Shown: positions 44,686 through 54,348 of the stretch, one piece after another | Position numbering within the stretch: position 1 is the first letter of the stretch | How the letters are laid out: every line of letters begins with the position of its first letter | DNA from: Tenacibaculum sp. M341 | Lineage (GTDB): Bacteria; Bacteroidota; Bacteroidia; Flavobacteriales; Flavobacteriaceae | Direction: 5' to 3' | NCBI RefSeq assembly: GCF_004337695.1 | Contig: NZ_SJXJ01000004.1 | Location: 222,281 to 286,280 of the forward strand | Length of the DNA: 64,000 bases | Made by a program: the position numbers and the translations under genes | Notes under the pieces: generated by a model | What the model saw: only the letters and a program-made list of their open reading frames with translations | Database searches by the model: none | Told to the model about the DNA's origin: nothing

Positions 44686-47190
44686 TTACTTTACAATAAA
44701 TCGTTTGTTAGTTTTAGTAAACTTGTTTTCTAATTTTAAGATATATACACCAGAGTTAAGAACATTTGTGTTAATTTCTTTGTTTACTTCTGAAATTTTT
44801 CCAGCTTGTAATACTTGACCTAAAGTATTTATAACTGAGTAAGAAGTATTAGATAAACTGTTATTTGGACCAACTACTTTTAATTGGAATCCTCTGTTAA
44901 CTGGGTTTGGAGCTAATTGAATAGAAGTAAAAATATCTTCATCTTCGTTTCCAAGAACATCTTCTCTAGGATCAAACATTTCTAATACGCTTACAGTTCC
45001 TTCACAAGAACCTTCGTAAATTCTAACATTTGAGAATGTAGAGTTGTTTCCAGAACCTCCATCATTATCGTTAATAAATACTAATCTATCCATGTTACCA
45101 GTATATGAACTACCTACAGGAATTGTATAAGTTTGAGTACCGCTTGTATAATTATCATAGTTTGTTACACCATAGTTTTGAGTACCATGAACTTTGAAAT
45201 ATCTACTAGAAGTAAGAGTATTATCATCTTCAAAACCAATACCGTGAATCTCTCCTTGAGAAGTACTACTAAATTGGAATTCAATTACTGTGTTAGCAGT
45301 TACAGTATAATTTAATGCAATATACTTCCAAGTATTATTTGTTAATGTTAATGAGCTAGCAGTATTAGAGAAGTTTCCTGCTGAATCTTGGTTTGAGAAT
45401 CCAGTAATTGTGAAATCATTAAAATCAATAGCAGCACATGAAGGAGAAGGGTTTCCGCCACCACCGGATGTTAATGCGATATTATCAATTGCAATATCAC
45501 TAGACCAGCTAGATCCAGTTGTACCAACAAATCTTAATCTTACTTCGTCTTGTCCTAAGTAAGAACTTAAGTTTACAGACTCATCATTCCATTGGTTTCC
45601 TTTGTTACCAGAATCACTCCATAAAGTAGTCCAAGTAGCACCGTCAGTAGAAGCTTGTAAAGCTAAAGAACCAACACTTGTACCATACATATGGTTACTA
45701 AATGTAAATGTAGCTGAAGATAATCCAGATAAATCAAAACAAGGACTTTGTAATACAGCAGTTGCGTTAGCTCCTATTTGTCCAGTACTTCCGTTAGTTG
45801 AAGCTTCTAAGAACATATAAAAATTACCTGCTGCACCAGAACTTGGTCCAGTACCAGAAGAAGGAGTTCCTCCGCTATCTCTTACCCAGTCACCGTCATC
45901 ACCAGAAGCTTGAGTCCATCCTACACTTGATTCAAAACTTTGACTGTATGGGAAAGAACTTACTGAAGAAGTACAGTTTGTTGGATTTGGAGGGTTTCCA
46001 CCGCCACCACTGTTGTCTACACCATTGTTTGGCATATCATTTCCAATAGCACTAATTAAATTGTCTGATTTACCATAAGAACCATTAGGACATCCGCCTG
46101 TATTGTGAATAGAGATTACTAAGTGAGAGTTGTAATCTAAAACAGGAGACCCAGAACTACCACCTTCTGTATCTGCATAATATCTTACTTGTTGACCACT
46201 ACCATTAGAAACTTGAAAAACTCTAGAGAATCCACTTCCACTAGGATCAGCATCAGCATTTACAGAAATCTCTTTTCTTCTTCCTCCTGGATGCTGAGGA
46301 ATATAAATTCTATCTCCAGCTGAAGGAGCAGCTGAACTTAAACTTAAGTATCCGTAAGTACCAGTTGGGTTAGAAGGTAATCTAACTAAAGTATAATCTA
46401 AAGAAGAACTCGTTTTAATAAACGTAGAAGAAGATGCTACAACATCAGAAGAAGCAGCGCTTGTACCAGCACAGTTTGTGTTTTGATAATTGAATACGAA
46501 GTCAGTATTTTGAGCTTCACTAGCATTACCAATACAGTGATTGTTAGTCATTAAGTGACCTTCGCTACCTAATAGCCATCCAGTACAACTAGAACTACCA
46601 CCAATAATTAATCTACAAACAGCTTTTGCTTTTTCAAACATTTCAGTTCCTTCATAACAAGCTATTTGCTCTTTGTTATCAGCTGAACAGATTGATTTTT
46701 GAGGAGCTGTACCAGATTTTTTTAAGATAGTTTCTTTATCGTATCCGTAAGCAACTTTACTAATTTTAAAACCAGTTTTAGCTGATTTGTTACTAGATGA
46801 ATAAAATTTAACTTCTACTTTATCGTCAAATAAAACTTGAGACCAGAAATCGCTGATCATTGTTAAGTTTTCATCTACAATTTTACCTTTACCAGCATAA
46901 ACAATAGATTCACCATTGTTAAGTCCAGTAATTTCTACGTAATCTCCAGGAGCTAAATCGAAGTTTTCGAAATATAATTTAGTATAAAAAGAATTTTCGC
47001 TAGCAAAAACCTTTTTGTACACTAATTGTTTTCCGTTAACATCACTTAGATTGTAATTTTTGAAGCTTTTAGTGCTTATTTTCTCGCTGACTTGGAACTC
47101 GTCACCGATTTTAACTTTTTGTGCTTGTGAAGTACCAAAACACAAAAATACGGCAGCAAGAGCCACCTTGAAAAAAGATGATTTTTTCAT
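44686..47190 (-). CDS. Secreted trypsin-like serine protease with MAM-like module and T9SS tail
   Basis: An 834-aa exported protease. Signal peptide MKKSSFFKVALAAVFLCFG...SQAQ, a ~150-residue N-terminal region, then a chymotrypsin-fold domain (~180-385) with a visible triad: His218 (MTNNHCIGNA), Asp264 (SSLDYTLVRL) and Ser346 (EGGSSGSPV). A MAM/beta-sandwich-like module follows (~405-580, SFPYSQSFESSVGW, IDNIAL), then a second sandwich (~585-735) and a type A T9SS sorting domain (~755-834). The layout resembles secreted lysine- or glutamate-specific proteases of gliding Bacteroidota; specificity cannot be told by eye. Monocistronic, with its own promoter and terminator. Confidence 0.92.
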   Translation of the reverse strand: MKKSSFFKVALAAVFLCFGTSQAQKVKIGDEFQVSEKISTKSFKNYNLSDVNGKQLVYKKVFASENSFYTKLYFENFDLAPGDYVEITGLNNGESIVYAGKGKIVDENLTMISDFWSQVLFDDKVEVKFYSSSNKSAKTGFKISKVAYGYDKETILKKSGTAPQKSICSADNKEQIACYEGTEMFEKAKAVCRLIIGGSSSCTGWLLGSEGHLMTNNHCIGNASEAQNTDFVFNYQNTNCAGTSAASSDVVASSSTFIKTSSSLDYTLVRLPSNPTGTYGYLSLSSAAPSAGDRIYIPQHPGGRRKEISVNADADPSGSGFSRVFQVSNGSGQQVRYYADTEGGSSGSPVLDYNSHLVISIHNTGGCPNGSYGKSDNLISAIGNDMPNNGVDNSGGGGNPPNPTNCTSSVSSFPYSQSFESSVGWTQASGDDGDWVRDSGGTPSSGTGPSSGAAGNFYMFLEASTNGSTGQIGANATAVLQSPCFDLSGLSSATFTFSNHMYGTSVGSLALQASTDGATWTTLWSDSGNKGNQWNDESVNLSSYLGQDEVRLRFVGTTGSSWSSDIAIDNIALTSGGGGNPSPSCAAIDFNDFTITGFSNQDSAGNFSNTASSLTLTNNTWKYIALNYTVTANTVIEFQFSSTSQGEIHGIGFEDDNTLTSSRYFKVHGTQNYGVTNYDNYTSGTQTYTIPVGSSYTGNMDRLVFINDNDGGSGNNSTFSNVRIYEGSCEGTVSVLEMFDPREDVLGNEDEDIFTSIQLAPNPVNRGFQLKVVGPNNSLSNTSYSVINTLGQVLQAGKISEVNKEINTNVLNSGVYILKLENKFTKTNKRFIVK

Positions 47191-47221
47191 TTTTTGAAAG
47201 GGTTTAATTGATTAATTATTG

Positions 47222-47252
47222 CGAAATTATTAATTAAGTTAACAAAACACAA
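47222..47252 (-). promoter_or_regulatory. Putative promoter of the protease gene
   Basis: On the minus strand, TTG (47250-47252) and TAATTTCG (47222-47229) are 20 bp apart, matching the Bacteroidota TTG-N19/20-TAnnTTTG consensus except one base in the -7 box. It lies about 30 bases before the start codon. Confidence 0.45.
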
Positions 47253-47279
47253 GTCAAATGTTAAAAAAATGCTAATGTG

Positions 47280-48128
47280 TTATTTTCTTTTTTGTTTCAA
47301 TTTTAACAAAACGTAAACAAACGTAACAATAAGAAAAACAGGCCATAAGTAAATTAATCCAATGATAACATATTTTATAAGTTCCCATCCAAATGAGAAT
47401 CCATTATTAAGTTTTGATGTAAATGATTTTTTATAAGTAATAGGCTCTTCTTTGTAGTCAACAGTTTCATATAAATCAATTTGAATAGTACTAAAAGCAA
47501 CTTTGTGATTCATGTATTTTAGTTTTCCTTTTGCAGCATCAATTTCCTCTTGAATTATTCGTAATTTACTTTCGGTTTTTAAAATTTCTTCAACAGTTTT
47601 AGCTTTGCTACGTAAAATGTTTTCATACCTAACTTTTACTTCTTCTTTAGTTTGTAATCGAGAGGTAATGTCTACATATTCCTCTGTAATATCTTTAGTA
47701 GTAATGTTTTCAAACTCTATAAATTCAGAATAACTACCAATAGAATCCATTAATTCATCAAATTTAGCTTCAGGTACTTTAATTGTGAATCTATTTTCTT
47801 TTTTGTATAAATTATTTTCAAATCGTAAATCAGATATATAGCCTCCATTTTTATGAACGATTCTTTTTATTTTATTGGTGACATTTTTTACATCTTTTAC
47901 TTTGTACTTAGCATTGGCAGATTTGATTATTTTTAAATTATTGGGTTTTTGGGTTGGTGTTTGAGTACTTAAATCTTTCGTTTCTTCTTTTACAGATTGA
48001 AAACCTTCATCAATAGCTACTTTTTCCATTGAAACTCTTTCGTGATAAGGCTCTTTGTTACTACAATTAATAAATAAGATTAAAGAGGAAAAAAGAATTG
48101 CTTTGGTTTTTAATTGAATTACTTTCAT
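47280..48128 (-). CDS. DUF4349 lipoprotein
   Basis: A 282-aa protein of the DUF4349 family. Lipobox FINC at about residues 19-22, a ~50-residue linker, then the DUF4349 core: KIIKSANAKYKVKDVKNVT (~67-85), GGYISDLRFEN, FTIKVPEAKFDELMDSI and VDITSRLQTKEEVKVRYE (~150-168), with a coiled coil (~170-200) before the ends. A transmembrane segment is present at ~252-275 (IIGLIYLWPVFLIVTFVYVLL). Family members are membrane-anchored and of unknown function. It is transcribed divergently from 48258. Confidence 0.9.
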   Translation of the reverse strand: MKVIQLKTKAILFSSLILFINCSNKEPYHERVSMEKVAIDEGFQSVKEETKDLSTQTPTQKPNNLKIIKSANAKYKVKDVKNVTNKIKRIVHKNGGYISDLRFENNLYKKENRFTIKVPEAKFDELMDSIGSYSEFIEFENITTKDITEEYVDITSRLQTKEEVKVRYENILRSKAKTVEEILKTESKLRIIQEEIDAAKGKLKYMNHKVAFSTIQIDLYETVDYKEEPITYKKSFTSKLNNGFSFGWELIKYVIIGLIYLWPVFLIVTFVYVLLKLKQKRK

Positions 48129-48257
48129 AATTTTATATTTTTAAGAATTATGAGCAAACCTATTTTTCTACTCAGAAAAGTAGTTGTAAAACGTTTGTAA
48201 ATGATTTGTAAAATAGTTTACAATAATTAATTAGTTGAAAAATAAAACTTTAAAAAA

Positions 48258-49148
48258 TTGACAAAGGAGGATAATTTTTATTTTGGATTATTAAAAAAAG
48301 AGGTGAAAACTACTTTTTTAAAAAATAATTCAGCTCCTAATACTATAGAAAAATGGAAAGGCGATGAGATTATAGCTTTTCAAGAAGATTTATATGCTGC
48401 CTTAAAAACAAAAGTTAGTGAAAAGTGGTTTTACACTTATTTTAAAAATACTCCAGAGAAGTTACCGAGGGTAGATATGTTGAATCTTTTGTGTAAATAT
48501 TCAGGTGTTAAAGACTGGAATACTTTTAAGAATTTACATGAAACAAAGTTTAAAAAGACTACCAAAAAAGGCTATGCATGGTATTTTTTGTTAGTAATTC
48601 CATTTTTAGCAATATTTTGGTTTTTTAAACCTGTAAAGCATCGTTTTGATTTTTGTTTTGTTGATAATTTAAAAAATGAACCAATTACTAAGGTTCCATT
48701 AGATATAAAGATTATACAAGAAAACGAATCTCCTGTCTATTTTAAAACAGACAGTTTGGGGTGTTTTACATATGTGTCTGCAAGCAAGCAGATAAAGTTT
48801 ATTGTACAATCTCCTTACCATAAAACAGATACTATTGTAAGAAATATTGATTCAAACGTAAATCAAATTATACCAATCCTTACAGATGATTATTCGTTAA
48901 TGCTAGATTATTACACAAACGCTAAGGTGAAAGATTGGCAAAAACATAAAAAAGAACTTGAAAAACTAATTGCAGACGATGCTAAAATATACCAATTGTT
49001 TGGTAATAATTTAGGAGTTGAAATTTATAGCAAAGATGACTTTATAAGGTTTGTAACTACACCTACTCAAACTTTAAAACAAGTACAAATTTTATACAAG
49101 AGGGTGAAAAAAGATAAGATTGTTAAACTAAAATTTATTGTAAAATGA
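48258..49148 (+). CDS. Membrane protein of unknown function, TTG start
   Basis: A 296-aa protein that I do not recognise. The TTG at 48258 is used because no ATG precedes the conserved-looking N-terminus (TKEDNFYFGLLKKEV). Residues 1-95 are helical and probably cytoplasmic, with MLNLLCKYSGVKDWNTFKNL resembling a small DNA-binding or adaptor helical bundle. A single transmembrane segment spans ~100-122 (YAWYFLLVIPFLAIFWFF). The remaining ~170 residues are outside, with an Ig- or carboxypeptidase-regulatory-like stretch (PLDIKIIQENESPVYFKTDSLGCF). It overlaps the next gene by four bases (ATGA), so the two are coupled. Confidence 0.7.
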   Translation: MTKEDNFYFGLLKKEVKTTFLKNNSAPNTIEKWKGDEIIAFQEDLYAALKTKVSEKWFYTYFKNTPEKLPRVDMLNLLCKYSGVKDWNTFKNLHETKFKKTTKKGYAWYFLLVIPFLAIFWFFKPVKHRFDFCFVDNLKNEPITKVPLDIKIIQENESPVYFKTDSLGCFTYVSASKQIKFIVQSPYHKTDTIVRNIDSNVNQIIPILTDDYSLMLDYYTNAKVKDWQKHKKELEKLIADDAKIYQLFGNNLGVEIYSKDDFIRFVTTPTQTLKQVQILYKRVKKDKIVKLKFIVK

Positions 49149-49606
49149 AAAAAGTACTGTTGATACTTTCCATATTATTTTTTATTTCTTGTAGTAACAA
49201 AAGTCCTCAAAATAGAGAAGCTGATATTTTTTTATTTGATGTTAAAGAGGAAGAAAGCACAATTCGTACTTATGAAGATATTGCAGTACAGAAATTACAG
49301 AATTATGTAGATTTATTGAAGTTGAAAAATGAGCATCCTGAGTTTAAAAAAGAGGTAATATTACAACTAGAAAAAATATCAAAAAATAGAAAGTTTCAGG
49401 ATAAATTCCACGACTTTTTATTAGTGAAAAATATTCACAAAGTAGGTGAAGAAATAACCTTAAACGATTCTGTGAAAAAGTTAAAATTAGCGTTTGAATT
49501 GGTGAAAAAATCAGGTGTGAAATATGATTCTGTCGATGTGAAAATTAAAATAAATACAATTATTTTGGAAGGAGAAAACTTTATAAATAATGAAGTTTTA
49601 TTTTGA
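49145..49606 (+). CDS. Small lipoprotein coupled to the membrane protein at 48258
   Basis: A 153-aa lipoprotein (KKVLLILSILFFISC, Cys16). The mature part is helical and rich in Lys and Glu (LLKLKNEHPEFKKEVILQLEKISKN), with no domain I recognise. The start ATG overlaps the upstream stop, so both proteins are made together and may act together at the inner or outer membrane. No known system is suggested. Confidence 0.75.
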   Translation: MKKVLLILSILFFISCSNKSPQNREADIFLFDVKEEESTIRTYEDIAVQKLQNYVDLLKLKNEHPEFKKEVILQLEKISKNRKFQDKFHDFLLVKNIHKVGEEITLNDSVKKLKLAFELVKKSGVKYDSVDVKIKINTIILEGENFINNEVLF

Positions 49607-49727
49607 TTTATAGTGTTTTGTGTGTGTTTTGTTTTTGGCGATCAGACAAAAAAAATAAATTTTGTTGTAATGAACATGAAGTCCTCACGTCCAAAATGGT
49701 ATAGTGTTCCACAAAAACAATATTACA

Positions 49728-50441
49728 ATGAAAAAACTATTTATCGCTTTAGTACTAATGTCAGCTTTTAATTTAAAAGCACAATCTCAAGATGAAGTTT
49801 TCAACGCTTTATTAGAAACTTATGTAACAGAAAAAGGAGCCTTAGATTATAAAGGTTTACGTAAAAATAAAGCTGTTTTAGATATTTATTTAAATCAGTT
49901 AGAAAACACAATTCCATTAAAAAAATGGTCTTCAAAAAAGGCAAAAGCTTTTTGGATGAATGCATATAATGCCTATACAATTAAACTAATTATTGATAGT
50001 TATCCGCTTAAGAAAATTACAGATATTAAGCGTCAAGGAAAAAATGCATGGAAAATTCCATTGGCAAAAGTTGGAAAGAAAACATATTCGTTAGATTACA
50101 TAGAACATAAAATCTTAAGAAGATGGCATGATGATCCAAGAATTCATGTAGGAATTAATGCTGGATCAGTATCTGGACCAAGATTTCCTAATTATGCTTT
50201 TACAGAAAAAAATGTTGACCAGAAATTAGAAAGCTTAATGAAAGAATTCATTAACGATCCAACAAAAAATAAGATAAAATCTACACAAGTAGCAGTATCA
50301 AAAGTTTTTGAATGGTATCAAGAAGATTTTACATCAACTAACACTTTGGTTTATTACATTAATAAGTATTCAACTACTAAGGTAAATGATAATGCAACAG
50401 TTTCATATTTAGATTATAATTGGGACTTAAATGAAAAGTAA
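49728..50441 (+). CDS. DUF547 secreted protein
   Basis: A 237-aa protein with a signal peptide (KKLFIALVLMSAFNLKAQS). The ATG at 49728 is chosen over an in-frame GTG at 49704 because it starts the signal peptide. The mature part is a DUF547 domain: KAKAFWMNAYNAYTIKLIID (~72-91, the family signature), SLDYIEHKILRRWHDDPRIHVGINAGSVSGP (~122-152, given in part). DUF547 proteins are exported and of unknown activity. A hairpin terminator follows at 50480. Confidence 0.92.
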   Translation: MKKLFIALVLMSAFNLKAQSQDEVFNALLETYVTEKGALDYKGLRKNKAVLDIYLNQLENTIPLKKWSSKKAKAFWMNAYNAYTIKLIIDSYPLKKITDIKRQGKNAWKIPLAKVGKKTYSLDYIEHKILRRWHDDPRIHVGINAGSVSGPRFPNYAFTEKNVDQKLESLMKEFINDPTKNKIKSTQVAVSKVFEWYQEDFTSTNTLVYYINKYSTTKVNDNATVSYLDYNWDLNEK

Positions 50442-50479
50442 AAAAATATTCTCCTGATAGATTAAATTATCCCATTGTA

Positions 50480-50514
50480 AGAGGTTGCCGTTAATTTGGT
50501 AGCCTCTTTTTTTT
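50480..50514 (+). terminator. Terminator after the DUF547 gene
   Basis: Stem AGAGGTTGCC / GGTAGCCTCT (50480-50489 with 50498-50507, two G-U pairs), eight-base loop, followed by eight T. Confidence 0.85.
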
Positions 50515-50604
50515 GTGCTTTATCATCAGTTAAAATGTTGTACAAAATTTCAAAAATTGTTAAATATTTTTATGAATTATTAGTTTCATAATTTTCTTAT
50601 CAAC

Positions 50605-50620
50605 ACGAAATCGATTTCGT
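50605..50620. promoter_or_regulatory. Perfect 16-bp palindrome, probable LacI-family operator
   Basis: ACGAAATCGATTTCGT is fully symmetric about a central CG, the hallmark of LacI/MalR-type operators. It lies 117 bases before the start codon of the first amylase, in a 295-bp gap that otherwise holds only a terminator and A/T-rich DNA. It would let a maltose- or starch-responsive repressor control the amylase genes. Confidence 0.6.
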
Positions 50621-50736
50621 TTTTGTTTATTAAATTTTAGGTAATAATTAATCTTTAAATTGTCGATAATGTATTTTTTTAACACTAAAAATACAGACTA
50701 CTAAACCTTCATAATAATCACAAACAAATCGAATTT

Positions 50737-53700
50737 ATGAAAACTTTTTTCTTAAAATTGAGTAGCATTTTACTGCTAGCCAGTATGCTGCTACCACAAA
50801 TTATCAATGCACAAGTAGATTTTCGGGAAGAAACAATCTACTTTTTATTAACTAGCCGTTTTTTCGACGGTGATCCAAACAACAATGCTCCAACGGAGTG
50901 GTCTTCTTACAATCCAGATCCAACGATAAATCCTACAATAACTGATCCCAATGATGTTACATGGAGAGGTGACTTTAAAGGATTAATTCAGAAGTTAGAT
51001 TATATTAAAGATATGGGATTTACAGCTATATGGATAACACCTATAGTACATAACCGAAGTCCGTTAGATTATCATGGATATCACGCATGGGATTTTACAA
51101 AAGTTGATCCTAGACTAGAGTCGCCAGGTGCCACTTTTCAAGACTTAATTAATGAAGTTCATGCTAGAGGGATGAAAATTGTATTGGACGTAGTAACGAA
51201 TCACGCTGGTCGTTTTGGAATTAAAGATGTTGCTGAAATTAAATACAATACAGATCCAACAAAACCATGGGCAGCAGTAGACAATCCTAATTGGGAATAT
51301 GATGGGATAACTCCAAATCCAGATGACGGATTAATTTGGAGTAGAGCGAACTTGGCAAAAATGCCAGCTCCTTACAATCAAAACTTAGCAGCATATAATT
51401 TTCCTGGAAAAGAAAGTTATGTTGATACTTCAGATCCAGAATGGTATCATCACTCAGGAAATGGTTTTGCTCAAGGATTTGATGATGTAGAAAATCTTCA
51501 AAATAGAGCTTTGGCAGGTGATACACCAGATTTGAACACAAGTAGCCAAAAAGTAAGAGATTATTTAGTAAATGCTTACAAAAGATATATAGAAATGGGT
51601 GTAGATGCTTTTCGTTGGGATACGGTAAAGCATATGAGTAGAGAAGATATTATCTACTTTTTTGATGAATTCAAAGCTATAAATCCTGATTTATTCATTT
51701 TTGGAGAAGTAGCTCAAAAGCGCCACGAACTACATCCTGTAGAAGAAACAAATCCTCATTATTATACATGGAGAGGTGCTGTTAACAATTCGCAACCATT
51801 AGATTTAGCAGTAATCGACTTTTTCGGGGAAGCAACTTTTCATGGAACATTTGAAGAAGGACAATCTTTTCCAACAGTAAAAGCTGCAGCTCGTTATGAT
51901 CATTTATATAGCGATCCATCTACATTAGTAACTTGGTTAGATAATCATGATTTTGGTCCTAATAATGATTGGAATCGTCGTTATGGAGGAAGTGATGAAA
52001 ACTTAGCAGCTTGTATGAATTTTATGTTTACTTGGAGAGGAATTCCAACGGTATATTATGGAACAGAAATGCGTTTTCAGGCAGGAGTATTTAATGATAT
52101 TCATGATGCTTCTGGAATTCAAAAATCTATAGATGAAACTGGTAGAGCTTACTATGGAAATGTAATGGATCAAGCCCCTAATCATAAAATGTATCAACAT
52201 TTTAAAAAGCTGAATGCAATGCGTAGAGCTGTACCTGCTTTACAAAAAGGAAGTTGGGAATGGAAAGAAGCTCCAGGAAATGCAGTTTCTTATAAAAGAG
52301 TTCACGGAAATAGTGAAGTAGTTGTAGGATTGGCAAAAGATGGTAGTGCTAGTTTTTCTATTTCAGGAGTTAGAGATGGGATATACCGAGATGCAGTAAC
52401 AGGAAGAGAGGCTTTTGTACAAGGAGGTCGAATTAACTTTACTGTAACCTCTGGTTCGGCAGGTATTTATGTGTTAAATGGACCTGGTTTAATAGGACCT
52501 TGTGGAGGAGGTTTCTTTGAAAATTGTGTAAACGGGCCAAGTAAGCCTGTGGTTCAAATTAATCCTGAAAACACAAGATCTGAGAATCCAATTTTAGTAA
52601 CTATGAATGCTTTTGGAGGTTCAGGAAATTCAGAGATTTTTTACACTACAAATAATTCTAATCCAAATAGATCAAGTAATAGGTACAATGGATCTTTTAC
52701 TATAACAGACTCTACTGTAATTAAAGCAATTGCTTATGATAGTAACGGAGAGGCTTCAGATGTGGTTACTAAATCATATCAAATAGGACCAATTGAAGGT
52801 TTACATGTATATTTTAAAAAACCAGCGAATTGGTCGCAAGTAAATGTACATTATTGGAACGAATCGCCAGATGTGTTGCCAGTAAGTAATTGGCCTGGAC
52901 CACAAATGAGTAGAATTGGGAATTCTGATTGGTATGAATATATTTTTGATGGAGTAACAAGTACTAATTTATTATTTAATGATAATGGAAATGCTAAAAC
53001 TGATGATTTATCTAGAGATAGAGATGGCTGGTATGAAAATAATACATGGTTTGATACAGATCCTAGAGGAGGAGGTAGTGATAATCAAGCACCATCTTTA
53101 ACAATGACTCCAAATGGAGGTTCTTTTACTTCAGGACAAACAGTTTCAGTATCATTAAATGCAACAGATGATAATCCTCAAGGATTAGAGATTTATTATA
53201 CTTTAGATGGAAGTACTCCATCAAAATCATCTACTTTATATACTTCAACTATATCGATTTCTTCAGCAACTACTGTACAAGCAATTGCTTATGATAATCA
53301 AAATGTATCGTCAGCAATAATTAGTAATGATTTTTCTTTTTTAGGAGGAGGAGATACTTCTGATTCAATGACAATTTATTATAAAGGAGGAATCAACAAT
53401 CCTAATATTTATTTTTGGAGTACAAGTCCAGGAACTTTAACTACTGCTTGGCCAGGAGAAAACATGACGGCTATTGGTAATGATTGGTATTCATTTACAC
53501 TTAACGGAGTAAATTGTACAAATTTAATTTTCAGTAACAATGGAAGTAATCAAACAGATGATTTACAACGTTGCGGAACTGGTTGGTATTTAAATGGAAC
53601 TTGGTATGATAGTAACCCAGATAACAATAGTGGAGGAGATCAAACAGGAGATGAAGATTTAACAGTTTATTTTAAGTCTGATTCATTTAGTAATCCTGAA

Positions 53701-54219
53701 GTTTATTTTTGGGCAGCTACTCCATCTGGAGTTACAACTTCTTGGCCGGGTGAAAGTATGACAGCTGTTGGGAATGGTTGGTATTCTTATACTTTATCAA
53801 ATACAGATTGTTCTAATTTAATCTTTAGTAATAATGGGAATTCTCAAACTCCAGATTTAAATAGATGTTCGAATGGTTGGTATTATAACGGAGTATGGTA
53901 TAATGATAATCCAGATACACTTCAAGCAAGGAATGCATCTTTTGAAATACAAAAAGTATTTGATTCAATATCTATTTATCCAAATGCAATTAATGACAAT
54001 TCTGTAGTGAGAATTAGTAATTCTATAGATGCAAGTGATTTAAAAATAGAGTTAATATCTGTTTACGGTTCTTCTCAAACAATTGTAAACAAGAATATTG
54101 GTGTAGGTAATTATCAGTTTAAAATAAATGCTTCTCAAAAACAATTGGCAAGCGGAATTTATTTCTGTAAAATATCTATTAATGGCGAGTCAACTATTAA
54201 AAAGTTGATTAAAAAATAA
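50737..54219 (+). CDS. Secreted GH13 alpha-amylase with CBM26-like modules and T9SS tail, copy 1
   Basis: A 1160-aa exported amylase. Signal peptide (residues ~1-26, ending INAQ), then a GH13 catalytic barrel (~30-590) with the catalytic nucleophile Asp295 (AFRWDT), acid Glu324 (FIFGEVAQ) and stabiliser Asp405 (TWLDNHDF). Two chitobiase-C-terminal-like domains (~610-680 and ~788-870; GLEIYYTLDGSTP) alternate with three starch-binding CBM26-like modules (from ~687, ~877 and ~974; each with YFWxxxPG, WPG and W-N-TWY). Residues ~1085-1160 are a type A T9SS sorting domain. It would degrade starch or glycogen at the cell surface. No susC/susD genes are adjacent. It is a tandem paralogue of the next gene. 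Confidence 0.95.
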   Translation: MKTFFLKLSSILLLASMLLPQIINAQVDFREETIYFLLTSRFFDGDPNNNAPTEWSSYNPDPTINPTITDPNDVTWRGDFKGLIQKLDYIKDMGFTAIWITPIVHNRSPLDYHGYHAWDFTKVDPRLESPGATFQDLINEVHARGMKIVLDVVTNHAGRFGIKDVAEIKYNTDPTKPWAAVDNPNWEYDGITPNPDDGLIWSRANLAKMPAPYNQNLAAYNFPGKESYVDTSDPEWYHHSGNGFAQGFDDVENLQNRALAGDTPDLNTSSQKVRDYLVNAYKRYIEMGVDAFRWDTVKHMSREDIIYFFDEFKAINPDLFIFGEVAQKRHELHPVEETNPHYYTWRGAVNNSQPLDLAVIDFFGEATFHGTFEEGQSFPTVKAAARYDHLYSDPSTLVTWLDNHDFGPNNDWNRRYGGSDENLAACMNFMFTWRGIPTVYYGTEMRFQAGVFNDIHDASGIQKSIDETGRAYYGNVMDQAPNHKMYQHFKKLNAMRRAVPALQKGSWEWKEAPGNAVSYKRVHGNSEVVVGLAKDGSASFSISGVRDGIYRDAVTGREAFVQGGRINFTVTSGSAGIYVLNGPGLIGPCGGGFFENCVNGPSKPVVQINPENTRSENPILVTMNAFGGSGNSEIFYTTNNSNPNRSSNRYNGSFTITDSTVIKAIAYDSNGEASDVVTKSYQIGPIEGLHVYFKKPANWSQVNVHYWNESPDVLPVSNWPGPQMSRIGNSDWYEYIFDGVTSTNLLFNDNGNAKTDDLSRDRDGWYENNTWFDTDPRGGGSDNQAPSLTMTPNGGSFTSGQTVSVSLNATDDNPQGLEIYYTLDGSTPSKSSTLYTSTISISSATTVQAIAYDNQNVSSAIISNDFSFLGGGDTSDSMTIYYKGGINNPNIYFWSTSPGTLTTAWPGENMTAIGNDWYSFTLNGVNCTNLIFSNNGSNQTDDLQRCGTGWYLNGTWYDSNPDNNSGGDQTGDEDLTVYFKSDSFSNPEVYFWAATPSGVTTSWPGESMTAVGNGWYSYTLSNTDCSNLIFSNNGNSQTPDLNRCSNGWYYNGVWYNDNPDTLQARNASFEIQKVFDSISIYPNAINDNSVVRISNSIDASDLKIELISVYGSSQTIVNKNIGVGNYQFKINASQKQLASGIYFCKISINGESTIKKLIKK

Positions 54220-54235
54220 CACATTAACATTTACG

Positions 54236-54314
54236 AGTCACCCTAAAATAAACTTTTAAAACATATAACGATTTGTTTTTTAGTTATCGCTCTGCGATTA
54301 AACTGTGGGTGACT
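54236..54314 (+). promoter_or_regulatory. Structured gap between the two amylase genes
   Basis: AGTCACCC (54236-54243) and GGGTGACT (54307-54314) are exact inverse complements 63 bases apart. Inside are smaller hairpins (ATCGC / GCGAT at 54286-54298, ATAAC / GTTAT). There is no T run after the outer arm, so it is not a simple terminator. It may control read-through to, or translation of, the second amylase. Confidence 0.45.
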
Positions 54315-54348
54315 ACATTTTAATTTTTTGAATCAAGAATTTAAACCA

